Assembly (NCBI GenBank): GCA_037189665.1
Contig: JBBCIV010000202.1
Coordinates: forward strand, 1 to 20,408
DNA from: BPJO01 sp037189665
GTDB lineage: Bacteria > Planctomycetota > Phycisphaerae > Tepidisphaerales > Tepidisphaeraceae
Length of the DNA: 20,408 nucleotides
Direction of reading: 5' to 3'
The notes under the pieces were generated by a model. That model saw only the letters and a list, made by a program, of their open reading frames with translations. It made no database searches and was not told where the DNA came from. Position numbers and translations under genes: made by a program. Positions 15,162 to 20,408 of the stretch are shown piece after piece. Numbering within the stretch: the stretch's first letter is position 1; each line of letters starts with the position of its first letter.

Positions 15162-16172
15162 TCACCGATCGAAATACCGTCTTACAAGGTCACGGTGTGC
15201 CTCCGGCACCCGGCCGGCGATGATTTGCTCCGCTGCGAGCTGACGTGAGGCGGACCAGCTTTCCGATGCGTCCCACGGCGCGATGGCCGACGTGGGGTCG
15301 TTGTTGTTGACCGATCCGCCACGGGCGTTTCCGGGCAGCGCCTGCGTTGCGAGCGGACCTTGGCCGGCATTGGCGTGGATCGGCGGGAGCAGGCGATCGA
15401 ACGGGTTGGCGGCGGCGGATGTTTCATTGGGCAGTTTGCCCGCAACCCCTTCGGAAGACTGGCCTGCGCCGGCCGCATCGTCACCCCTGTTGCTGGGGCG
15501 CTGAAGGCCGTCGCCGGAGCCGGTTTGCGACGCGCTGGGGTCCCCAGGCAGGGGCGCGTCGGTCGTCGCCTCGCGCGCGACATTCAGGGCTGCGCCGACC
15601 GGCTGACTCTCGGGGTCCGGCGTCGCCATCGCGATGCTCGCATGATGATTCGTCGGGTCGTTTTTCGTTGGCTCAGACCGGAACAATACTCCCGCGACCA
15701 GCACGCAGATCAATCCCGTCCAGGCCGCCAAGTGCAGGCGCGGCGAGAAGCGCCCGATCGCGCGCGGCAGCCGAACCGTGTCGCACGCCTGGTTGGCCAT
15801 CGCCCGTATGGGCGTGATCCATGGGTTGTCTTCGCGTCGCGTTGCCCAGGCGGTCGATAGCAGTTCGCTCGTGTGGTTCAGCCGATCGAGCGAGATCGCC
15901 GTCGCGAGCGCATCGGGCGTGCGAACAAGCCGGACGAGCACGATCAGCATCATCATCACGGCGCCGCCGATGAGCGTCGTTGCGAACAGGTCGATTGTCA
16001 GCCACGCGCCAAGCACGATCGCGATCGCCAAGAGGGCGGAGACGATCACCAGCGATGCCCAGACCGCATCCGCCAGCCGACGCGCCGCCTCGCGCTTTCT
16101 CGCGCGGCGGAGAAGGTCAGCAAGACGACCAAGCTCGCGCGGCTGGCCGTCGGCGTTGGCGGTGGCATCCAT
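15162..16172 (-). CDS. Membrane protein of unknown function with disordered tail
   Basis: The 336-aa protein is not assigned to a named family. It has an Arg-rich cytoplasmic start, two adjacent membrane segments (about 37-59 and 63-82), a helical stretch SLDRLNHTSELLSTAWATRR (94-113), and a third membrane segment (about 146-164). After this, about 130 residues are Gly/Ser/Ala/Pro/Asn-rich and probably disordered, before a short helical end (QLAAEQIIAGRVPEAHRDLV). The first half resembles the N-terminus of planctomycete DUF4175-like proteins, in which an 'LDRRL...DRLSSA' helix follows two TM segments; this likeness is from memory. The gene starts 15 nt after the TPR gene and is almost certainly co-transcribed with it. 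Confidence 0.7.
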   Translation of the reverse strand: MDATANADGQPRELGRLADLLRRARKREAARRLADAVWASLVIVSALLAIAIVLGAWLTIDLFATTLIGGAVMMMLIVLVRLVRTPDALATAISLDRLNHTSELLSTAWATRREDNPWITPIRAMANQACDTVRLPRAIGRFSPRLHLAAWTGLICVLVAGVLFRSEPTKNDPTNHHASIAMATPDPESQPVGAALNVAREATTDAPLPGDPSASQTGSGDGLQRPSNRGDDAAGAGQSSEGVAGKLPNETSAAANPFDRLLPPIHANAGQGPLATQALPGNARGGSVNNNDPTSAIAPWDASESWSASRQLAAEQIIAGRVPEAHRDLVRRYFDR

Positions 16173-16187
16173 ACGGTTACTTTATCG

Positions 16188-16847
16188 TCACGAGGCCGTG
16201 TCGGACTGCTCGCGCAATTCCTGCACGAGTTCGGCAATGCAGTCGAGGTGGGGGTTGATCTGGAGGGCCTGTTCGTAGGCTTCGAGCGCTTCGGGCAATT
16301 TGCCCATAGCGAGATAGGCGTGGCCGAGCCCGCTCCAGGCGCCGAAGTGTAGCGGCATCAGCTCGACGACGCGGCGCGAGTCGGCGATCGATTCCTCGTA
16401 CCGCTCGGCCAGGTAGTGGGCGATGGCGCGCTGGTTGTATGCCTCGGCGAAATCGGGCGAGAGCGCCAGTGCGCGGTCCAGGTGTTCCAACGCCTTGTCG
16501 ATGTCCTGCCGATTGAGCGCCTCTGCGCCGCGGGCGAGCTGGCAGTTGGATTCGGCGGTCCCGCCGCGAAACCAGATTTGCCACATGGCGTGCTCCGCCA
16601 TCTTGACGACCATGTGGTCCTTGTCGAGCAGCTTGCGCTGCAACTCCGGCAGGCAGCACGACTGGCCGACCAGGCCGATCGCCAGCGCCGCGATCTTTCG
16701 AGCGTCGCAGTCGGGGCAGTGGAGCAACGACAGGATCTGGTCGCTGGTCCAGTGCGACTTGAGCGTGGTCATCAGCTTGTCCCAGTCCTGCGCTTGCAGC
16801 GCCGGCTGAACGAGCTTGACGAAGTGTTGGGCGTTGATGGCTTCCAC
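16188..16847 (-). CDS. HEAT/TPR repeat protein
   Basis: The 219-aa protein has two parts. Residues about 35-95 contain HEAT-like helices with a CPDC pair (ILSLLHCPDCDARKIAALAI; VVKMAEHAMWQIWF). Residues about 101-201 contain three tetratricopeptide repeats, with the classic A-x-x-x-R-A-x-A-L-x-x-x-P spacing visible in HLDRALALSPDFAEAYNQRA, VVELMPLHFGAWSGLGHAYL and AYEQALQINPHLDCIAEL. Such repeats bind other proteins; the partner is not known, but the co-transcribed membrane protein starting 15 nt downstream is the obvious candidate. No signal peptide is present, so it should be cytoplasmic. The start at 16847 follows GGAAG and fits the repeat layout. Confidence 0.85.
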   Translation of the reverse strand: MEAINAQHFVKLVQPALQAQDWDKLMTTLKSHWTSDQILSLLHCPDCDARKIAALAIGLVGQSCCLPELQRKLLDKDHMVVKMAEHAMWQIWFRGGTAESNCQLARGAEALNRQDIDKALEHLDRALALSPDFAEAYNQRAIAHYLAERYEESIADSRRVVELMPLHFGAWSGLGHAYLAMGKLPEALEAYEQALQINPHLDCIAELVQELREQSDTAS

Positions 16848-16874
16848 GGCACCTGTTGTCGAACGATCCGGTCG

Positions 16875-16905
16875 ATTCTAGGCGTCCGCCGGGGCGGTTT
16901 GGCAA
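16875..16905 (-). promoter_or_regulatory. Possible promoter for the TPR-membrane protein pair
   Basis: On the minus strand TTGCCA (16905-16900) and TAGAAT (16880-16875) each match five of six consensus bases, but the spacing is 19 bp, longer than ideal. The spacer contains a GC-rich palindrome, CCGCCCCGGCGG. Confidence 0.3.
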
Positions 16906-16947
16906 TGATAAGATTGAAGGTCGTCTGTTTGTCGCAGGAAATGCGGC

Positions 16948-17178
16948 TTATTGTCCGGGAATCTCCCGGCGGGTTTGCACGTCGGCCTGGCGATCCTGCT
17001 GGGCGATGCGGGCCTCCGGCGAGAACGGGTCCGCATAATATCCGCGGCGGCGCGTGGGCGAGTCGCCCAGCGGCGTGTAAGTATAGCCCGTCTCGAGCTG
17101 GCGGGAGTTGCAGCCGGCCGTCATAAACGTGCTGCAGGTCATAAAAGCCGTGCAGAGAACCAAGGTCGCGCGTCGCAT
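16948..17178 (-). CDS. Small putative lipoprotein
   Basis: The 76-aa product starts MRRATLVLCTAFMTC and has a lipobox-like TAGC with the likely lipidated Cys23, after a hydrophobic signal segment. The mature part is short, polar and rich in Arg, Gln, Asp and Pro (RQLETGYTYTPLGDSPTRRR; FSPEARIAQQDRQ). No enzymatic motif is visible and the function is unknown. It ends 100 nt upstream of the TPR gene on the same strand and may be part of the same transcription unit, though that gap holds a promoter-like sequence. The weak hydrophobic core and unusual Cys/Thr content leave some doubt, but the coding start and lipobox agree. Confidence 0.6.
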   Translation of the reverse strand: MRRATLVLCTAFMTCSTFMTAGCNSRQLETGYTYTPLGDSPTRRRGYYADPFSPEARIAQQDRQADVQTRREIPGQ

Positions 17179-17236
17179 GGGCAGAGAATGTAGCGGAAGT
17201 GTGGCAATCCTGCTATCTGCACGGGCCTTCCGGGCC

Positions 17237-17242
17237 TACAAT
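17237..17242 (+). promoter_or_regulatory. -10-like box very close to the methyltransferase start
   Basis: TACAAT (17237-17242) matches five of six -10 positions and ends 11 nt before the ATG at 17254. No purine-rich ribosome binding site lies between. A very short or absent leader is therefore possible. No good -35 box is seen. Confidence 0.3.
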
Positions 17243-17253
17243 CCCGACCCGCT

Positions 17254-18066
17254 ATGACCCGAACGCCCCGCATTGCCCGCCTTCAGGCCCGGCTGGAACG
17301 GCGGTTCGACCTGCTGATCGAGCCCGTCCCGGTGGGGCCGCTGCGCGTGCAGTTCGCCCGCGTGAGCGACCCGCAGAAGGTGCTGGATGACCTGTGCCGC
17401 AAGATCGACGTCTACGAAAAAACCACCGGTCAGCGCGTCGCGGGCGATCAACTGGGCCTGCCATACTGGGCGGAGTTGTGGGATTCGGCGATCGGCGTCG
17501 GTCAGTGGCTGGTGGGGGACAGCGCAACCTGGGCTGCGAAGGACCGAACGCGATACGCGCTCGCCGACCAACTTGCGCCGCCGCCGGCGGTGCTTGATCT
17601 GGGCTGCGGCATGGGGCTGGCGGGCACGGTCGCGGCGATGCTGGGAGCGAAGGTTGTCTTCGGCGATATCGAGCGCGATTGCCTGCTCTTCGCCAGCCTC
17701 AACGGATTGCGCTATAGCGGCGATGTCTCCGCCCGGCGGGTGGATTGGCAGAACGACGACCTGCGGCAGCGGTTCGACATATTGATCGGCTCGGATGTGC
17801 TGTACGACAAAACGCAATGGGAATATCTCGACGTGTTTTTTCGTCGGCATCTCACCCTTGGCGGCAGGGTGGTGCTGGGCGAGCCGGGGCGGCAGACGGG
17901 GGATCGGTTCATCGGCTGGATTCAGGAGCGCGGCTGGTCGCTGCACCACCACGTGGAACGCGTGCCGACGCGCACGGCGCCGATCCGATTGTTCATCCTC
18001 ACGCGCGATCCGAGTGATTTGGAAACAAAAACACCCGACGAACCTGTCGGTTCATCGGGTGCTTAG
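17254..18066 (+). CDS. SAM-dependent methyltransferase, METTL/Methyltransf_16-like
   Basis: The 270-aa protein has a class I methyltransferase fold. LGLPYWAELWDSAIGVGQWL (68-87) is the W-x-x-x-W-type lead-in of the METTL protein-methyltransferase group. Motif I is VLDLGCGMGLAG (113-124), the SAM-ribose acidic residue is Asp138 (VVFGDIE), and post-motif DILIGSDVLYD (175-185) carries the conserved Asp-x-x-Tyr-Asp seen in Methyltransf_16. This group modifies lysines of proteins such as ETF-beta or elongation factors, or small amines; the target here is not known. Residues 1-60 are an added helical segment. The last codons overlap the terminator of a candidate minus-strand RNA, so the tail (PDEPVGSSGA) is partly set by that hairpin. 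Confidence 0.8.
   Translation: MTRTPRIARLQARLERRFDLLIEPVPVGPLRVQFARVSDPQKVLDDLCRKIDVYEKTTGQRVAGDQLGLPYWAELWDSAIGVGQWLVGDSATWAAKDRTRYALADQLAPPPAVLDLGCGMGLAGTVAAMLGAKVVFGDIERDCLLFASLNGLRYSGDVSARRVDWQNDDLRQRFDILIGSDVLYDKTQWEYLDVFFRRHLTLGGRVVLGEPGRQTGDRFIGWIQERGWSLHHHVERVPTRTAPIRLFILTRDPSDLETKTPDEPVGSSGA
18027..18061 (-). terminator. Intrinsic terminator on the minus strand, inside the 3' end of the methyltransferase gene
   Basis: Read on the minus strand, CACCCGATGAACC (18061-18049), a GACA loop and GGTTCGTCGGGTG (18044-18032) form a 13-bp stem with one G-U pair, followed at once by five U residues (18031-18027). On the plus strand the same stem would have a C-A mismatch and no U-tract. The orientation is therefore clear, although no protein gene on that strand precedes it. 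Confidence 0.75.
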
Positions 18067-18275
18067 TTCGGTAGGTCCGCCTGTGCCGTGTGGAACAGGT
18101 TTGTGGTACAAACCCTTTAAGAAGTACATGGGAGTGGCCAGCAGAACTTTCGCCCTGCGGATCAACCATTCGGACCTGGGCAACGCCAGTTTGCGGCCGG
18201 TTGAAAGCCTTCCCAGTCGATGCGTATCGGTTTGCCACGTAGCATTCCAATCACGTACACCGCAGATCACCGATC
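18027..18275 (-). ncRNA. Candidate structured small RNA, about 245 nt
   Basis: The region 18067-18405 has no protein gene. On the minus strand it shows a promoter (18309-18281), then hairpin-forming segments, then the terminator at 18061-18027. In plus-strand coordinates, 18141-18158 forms a 7-bp stem with a GAAA loop and two G-U pairs only when read on the minus strand. The stem 18098-18114 is 7 bp with a 3-nt loop, and 18080-18099 is an ACAGG/CCTGT stem (these last two share two bases). AGGTCCG (18073-18079) and CGGACCT (18171-18177) make a long-range helix that would enclose all three. I could not match it to tmRNA, RNase P, SRP or 6S RNA. Its 5' end is uncertain by a few bases because a palindrome at 18262-18278 sits at the start. 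Confidence 0.5.
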
Positions 18276-18280
18276 TGCTA

Positions 18281-18309
18281 ATAGTATCGGTTACAAACCG
18301 CCCGGACAA
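18281..18309 (-). promoter_or_regulatory. Sigma70-like promoter of the candidate minus-strand RNA
   Basis: On the minus strand TTGTCC (18309-18304) and TACTAT (18286-18281) are exactly 17 bp apart, each with four of six consensus bases. The region upstream is locally AT-rich. A perfect 7-bp palindrome with a 3-nt spacer (18262-18278) lies at the predicted start and could be an operator or the first hairpin of the RNA. Confidence 0.45.
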
Positions 18310-18338
18310 TTACTTCTCCGGAATGACGAGAATTAAGT

Positions 18339-18398
18339 TTGTCACACCGGCATGTGAAGATGCGGTGACAATAGGAGCCACGCCGCCTTAAAAGCGGC
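18339..18398 (+). promoter_or_regulatory. Two hairpins in the leader of mnmG
   Basis: TTGTCAC (18339-18345) pairs with GTGACAA (18365-18371), and GCAT (18350-18353) pairs with ATGC (18360-18363) inside it. A second hairpin, GCCGC/GCGGC (18382-18386 and 18394-18398), ends right at the AGGAG (18399-18403) that serves mnmG. Either could affect ribosome access. The first could also be a protein-binding site. Confidence 0.35.
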
Positions 18399-18405
18399 AG
18401 GAGAC

Positions 18406-20364
18406 ATGGTGCAGTCGTCGGCGTTTGACATCGTCGTAATCGGAGGCGGCCACGCGGGGGCGGAGGCGGCGTGGGCGGCGTCGCGCCTGGGGGCGAAAAC
18501 GGCCCTGGTATCGCTCGATCCCACCCGCATCGGCGCGATGAGCTGCAACCCCGCGATCGGCGGGCTTGCCAAGGGGCAGATGGTGCGCGAGATCGACGCC
18601 CTGGGCGGCCTCATGGGCATCGCCACTGACAACACCGGCATCCAGTTCCGCATGCTCAATCGATCGAAAGGCCCGGCGGTGTGGGGGCCGCGGGCGCAGG
18701 CGGATAAGTACAAGTATGCGGCGGAGGTGCAGCGGTTGCTGGCGACGTGTCCGAACCTCTCGATCATTCATGGTGAAGTGGCGGAACTCGAAGTTGAGGA
18801 AACGGGTGGCACGGGTTTTCAATCCGTGTCGGATGATCGCGAACGCGGGTTAAAAACCCGTGGCACCATAACGGGCGTTCGCCTCGCCGACGGCACGCGC
18901 CTCGCCTGCCGTGCCGCGATCGTGACGACCGGAACGTTTCTCCGCGCGCTCATGCACACCGGCGAGCAACAGACTGAAGGCGGCCGAGTGGGAGAGCAGG
19001 CGGCGCGCGGGTTGTCGGGGTGCCTGGAAAAGCTGGGCCTGGAACTCGGCCGCCTGAAGACCGGCACGCCGCCGCGGCTGAAGCGGCAGACGATCGATTT
19101 TTCGCGCTTCGCGGTGCAGCCGGGCGACGAAGTGCCGGCGCCGTTTTCGTATTTGAATGAATATGAGGAAAATGCGAAATGCGAAATGCGAAATGAGGAA
19201 TATTCCGCGTTCCGCATTCCTCGTTCCGCATTTGTCCCCCCGCTTTCCCAAATCTCCTGCTGGCTCGGCGAGACCAATCCGCGGATTCATGAGATCATCC
19301 GCGCGAACATCCATCGCGCGCCGATGTATTCCGGGCAGATTCAATCGACCGGGCCGCGGTATTGTCCGAGCATTGAGGACAAGGTGGTGCGGTTCGCCGA
19401 GAAGGAGTCGCACCAGATTTTCCTCGAACCCGAGGGGCTGGAGACGGACGAGATCTACTGCAACGGCATCAGCACCAGCCTGCCGGCCGACGTGCAGCGG
19501 GAGATGATCCGGCTGGTGCCGGGGCTGGAGAACGCCGAGGTGCTGCGTTGGGGGTACGCGGTGGAGTACGACATGGTCTGGCCGCACCAGATCCGCGCGA
19601 CGCTGGAGACCAAGGCGGTGGCGGGGCTGTTCCTCGCGGGTCAGATCAACGGCACGAGCGGCTACGAGGAGGCCGCCGCGCAGGGAATGATGGCGGGGAT
19701 CAACGCGACGCGCTACGTGACGGCCGGCGTTGCCGACTTCGTGCTGCGGCGCGATCAGGCGTACATCGGCGTGCTGATCGACGATCTGGTCACCAAGCCG
19801 CCGATCGAGCCGTACCGCATGTTCACCAGCCGGGCGGAGCATCGCCTGCTGCTCCGCAACGACAACGCCGACCTGCGCCTCACCGAGATCGGCCGATCGG
19901 TCGGGCTGGTGGACGACGACCGCTGGTCGCGCTTCGCCGCCACGCGCGACGCGATCAACACGACGGTCGAACGGCTCAAGCAAACGAAGATCAACGGCAC
20001 GCCCGCCTTCGACCTGCTCCGCCGGCCGGAGCACACGTGGACGTCGCTGGCGGACACGCTGCGCGCCGCCGGCATCACTGCCGACGCGCAGACCGGGTTC
20101 CGCATCGAAACGCAGATCAAGTACGAGGGCTACATCGCCCGCCAGGACAAGGCGATCGAGCGGATGGGCAAGCTCGAAGACAAGCTCATTCCCGCCGACT
20201 TCAACTACGCGCGCGTCGTCGGCCTTCGGAACGAGGCCCGGGCGAAGCTGCAACAGTTCACCCCGCGATCGCTCGGGCAGGCGCTTCGCATCAGCGGCAT
20301 TACCCCCGCGGACGTCACCGTGCTGGCGGTGGCGATCGGCCGCGGGCCAGCGCGCGTGCCGTAG
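18406..20364 (+). CDS. mnmG: tRNA uridine-5-carboxymethylaminomethyl(34) synthesis enzyme MnmG
   Basis: With MnmE, MnmG uses FAD, methylene-tetrahydrofolate and glycine or ammonium to modify wobble U34 of several tRNAs in the cytoplasm. The FAD motif is DIVVIGGGHAGAEAA (8-22). Cys47 lies in MSCNPAIGGLAKGQM. GPRYCPSIEDK, GQINGTSGYEEAAAQG, PYRMFTSRAEHRLLLRNDNA and the C-terminal KYEGYIARQ are family blocks. Cys285 in ISCWLGETN corresponds to the second conserved cysteine. The gene is complete at 652 aa, longer than the usual 620-630 aa. The excess is two inserted palindromic elements at residues 134-154 and about 255-276, both in surface-loop positions between conserved blocks. AGGAG (18399-18403) is only 2 nt from ATG 18406, so GTG 18409 may be the true start. 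Confidence 0.95.
   Translation: MVQSSAFDIVVIGGGHAGAEAAWAASRLGAKTALVSLDPTRIGAMSCNPAIGGLAKGQMVREIDALGGLMGIATDNTGIQFRMLNRSKGPAVWGPRAQADKYKYAAEVQRLLATCPNLSIIHGEVAELEVEETGGTGFQSVSDDRERGLKTRGTITGVRLADGTRLACRAAIVTTGTFLRALMHTGEQQTEGGRVGEQAARGLSGCLEKLGLELGRLKTGTPPRLKRQTIDFSRFAVQPGDEVPAPFSYLNEYEENAKCEMRNEEYSAFRIPRSAFVPPLSQISCWLGETNPRIHEIIRANIHRAPMYSGQIQSTGPRYCPSIEDKVVRFAEKESHQIFLEPEGLETDEIYCNGISTSLPADVQREMIRLVPGLENAEVLRWGYAVEYDMVWPHQIRATLETKAVAGLFLAGQINGTSGYEEAAAQGMMAGINATRYVTAGVADFVLRRDQAYIGVLIDDLVTKPPIEPYRMFTSRAEHRLLLRNDNADLRLTEIGRSVGLVDDDRWSRFAATRDAINTTVERLKQTKINGTPAFDLLRRPEHTWTSLADTLRAAGITADAQTGFRIETQIKYEGYIARQDKAIERMGKLEDKLIPADFNYARVVGLRNEARAKLQQFTPRSLGQALRISGITPADVTVLAVAIGRGPARVP
18805..18867. 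repeat. In-frame palindromic element in mnmG, family 1 (GTGGCACGGGTTTT type)
   Basis: The arms at 18805-18828 and 18844-18867 are inverse copies matching at 20 of 24 positions, around a 15-nt loop. The element is 63 bp, exactly 21 codons, beginning on a codon boundary and encoding residues 134-154 (GGTGFQSV...RGLKTRGT). It separates VAELEVEET from ITGVRLADGTRLACRA, which are adjacent in ordinary MnmG. Confidence 0.85.
19170..19233. repeat. In-frame palindromic element in mnmG, family 2 (ATGCGAA type)
   Basis: A 64-bp palindrome centred between 19201 and 19202 (core GGAATATTCC). Its 33-nt arms match at 26 positions. The left arm carries about 3.5 tandem copies of ATGCGAA. It encodes about residues 255-276 (NAKCEMRNEE, then FRIPRSAF) with no stop codon. 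It lies between PFSYLN and QISCWLGETN of MnmG. It is unrelated in sequence to the element at 18805-18867. Confidence 0.85.
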
Positions 20365-20391
20365 CTGCGACGCCTGCGGCGCCCCGTTGTT

Positions 20392-20408
20392 TTCGCGAGC
20401 GGCGCGAA
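20392..20408. terminator. Possible terminator hairpin after mnmG, cut by the window edge
   Basis: TTCGCG (20392-20397) and CGCGAA (20403-20408) form a perfect 6-bp stem with a 5-nt loop, 28 nt after the mnmG stop. The window ends at the last paired base, so a U-tract cannot be seen. Confidence 0.25.

Noticed and set aside
18027..18300. Known RNAs (tmRNA, RNase P RNA, SRP RNA, 6S RNA) as the identity of the minus-strand RNA
   Set aside because: A CATCGACTGGG stretch recalls the tmRNA 5' region, but there is no tRNA-like 3' end or tag frame. RNase P and SRP core motifs are absent, and the many local hairpins do not fit the 6S rod. A covariance-model scan would be decisive.
19171..19196. ATGCGAA tandem units as a microsatellite or CRISPR-like repeat
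   Set aside because: The units are one arm of a palindrome and there are no spacers; the whole 64 bp is better seen as one palindromic element.

Overview
The window is high-GC bacterial chromosome. The gene set suggests a member of the Planctomycetota, perhaps the Phycisphaerae/Tepidisphaerales side. The pointers are E1-alpha/E1-beta type pyruvate dehydrogenase, small 'PFxPF' hypothetical proteins, a HEAT/TPR protein next to a membrane protein, a very large AsmA-like protein, and palindromic repeats both between and inside genes. This placement is inference from gene content; no rRNA or other direct marker is present.

Layout. (1) 1-2708, + strand: the 3' part of a secreted C-terminal beta-propeller protein, then a secreted two-domain GH5 glycoside hydrolase. 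(2) 2709-8783, + strand: the pyruvate dehydrogenase operon, with a plausible sigma70-type promoter (2826-2854). Its order is pdhA (E1 alpha), two small unknown ORFs, pdhB (E1 beta), pdhC (E2) and an E3 with its own N-terminal lipoyl domain. GGGCTT-rich palindromic elements fill the gaps before both pdhC and the E3 gene and run up to their start codons. (3) 8800-9217: a HicA/HicB toxin-antitoxin pair whose toxin gene is broken by an apparent one-base deletion. (4) 9218-10477, - strand: a GT4 glycosyltransferase, with a shared upstream region to (5) 10675-15105, + strand: a 1476-residue membrane-anchored AsmA/TamB-like protein. (6) 15162-17178, - strand: a lipoprotein, a HEAT/TPR protein and a membrane protein. 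(7) 17254-18066, + strand: a METTL/Methyltransf_16-like methyltransferase. (8) 18067-18405: a gene-free stretch that appears to hold a structured RNA gene on the - strand plus leader hairpins for mnmG. (9) 18406-20364, + strand: mnmG (gidA), complete, interrupted in frame by two unrelated palindromic elements.

Functionally, the central block supplies the complete pyruvate to acetyl-CoA complex. The flanks hold polysaccharide and envelope functions (GH5, GT4, AsmA-like, lipoprotein) and tRNA wobble modification (MnmG).

The most unusual signals are three. First, at least three palindromic repeat families occur here, two of them translated inside an essential tRNA-modification enzyme. Second, a candidate small RNA on the minus strand at about 18027-18275 has a 17-bp-spaced promoter, several hairpins, a long-range helix and a U-tract terminator that overlaps the neighbouring coding sequence. 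Third, the block 'palindrome plus lipoyl domain' occurs twice in the pdh operon.
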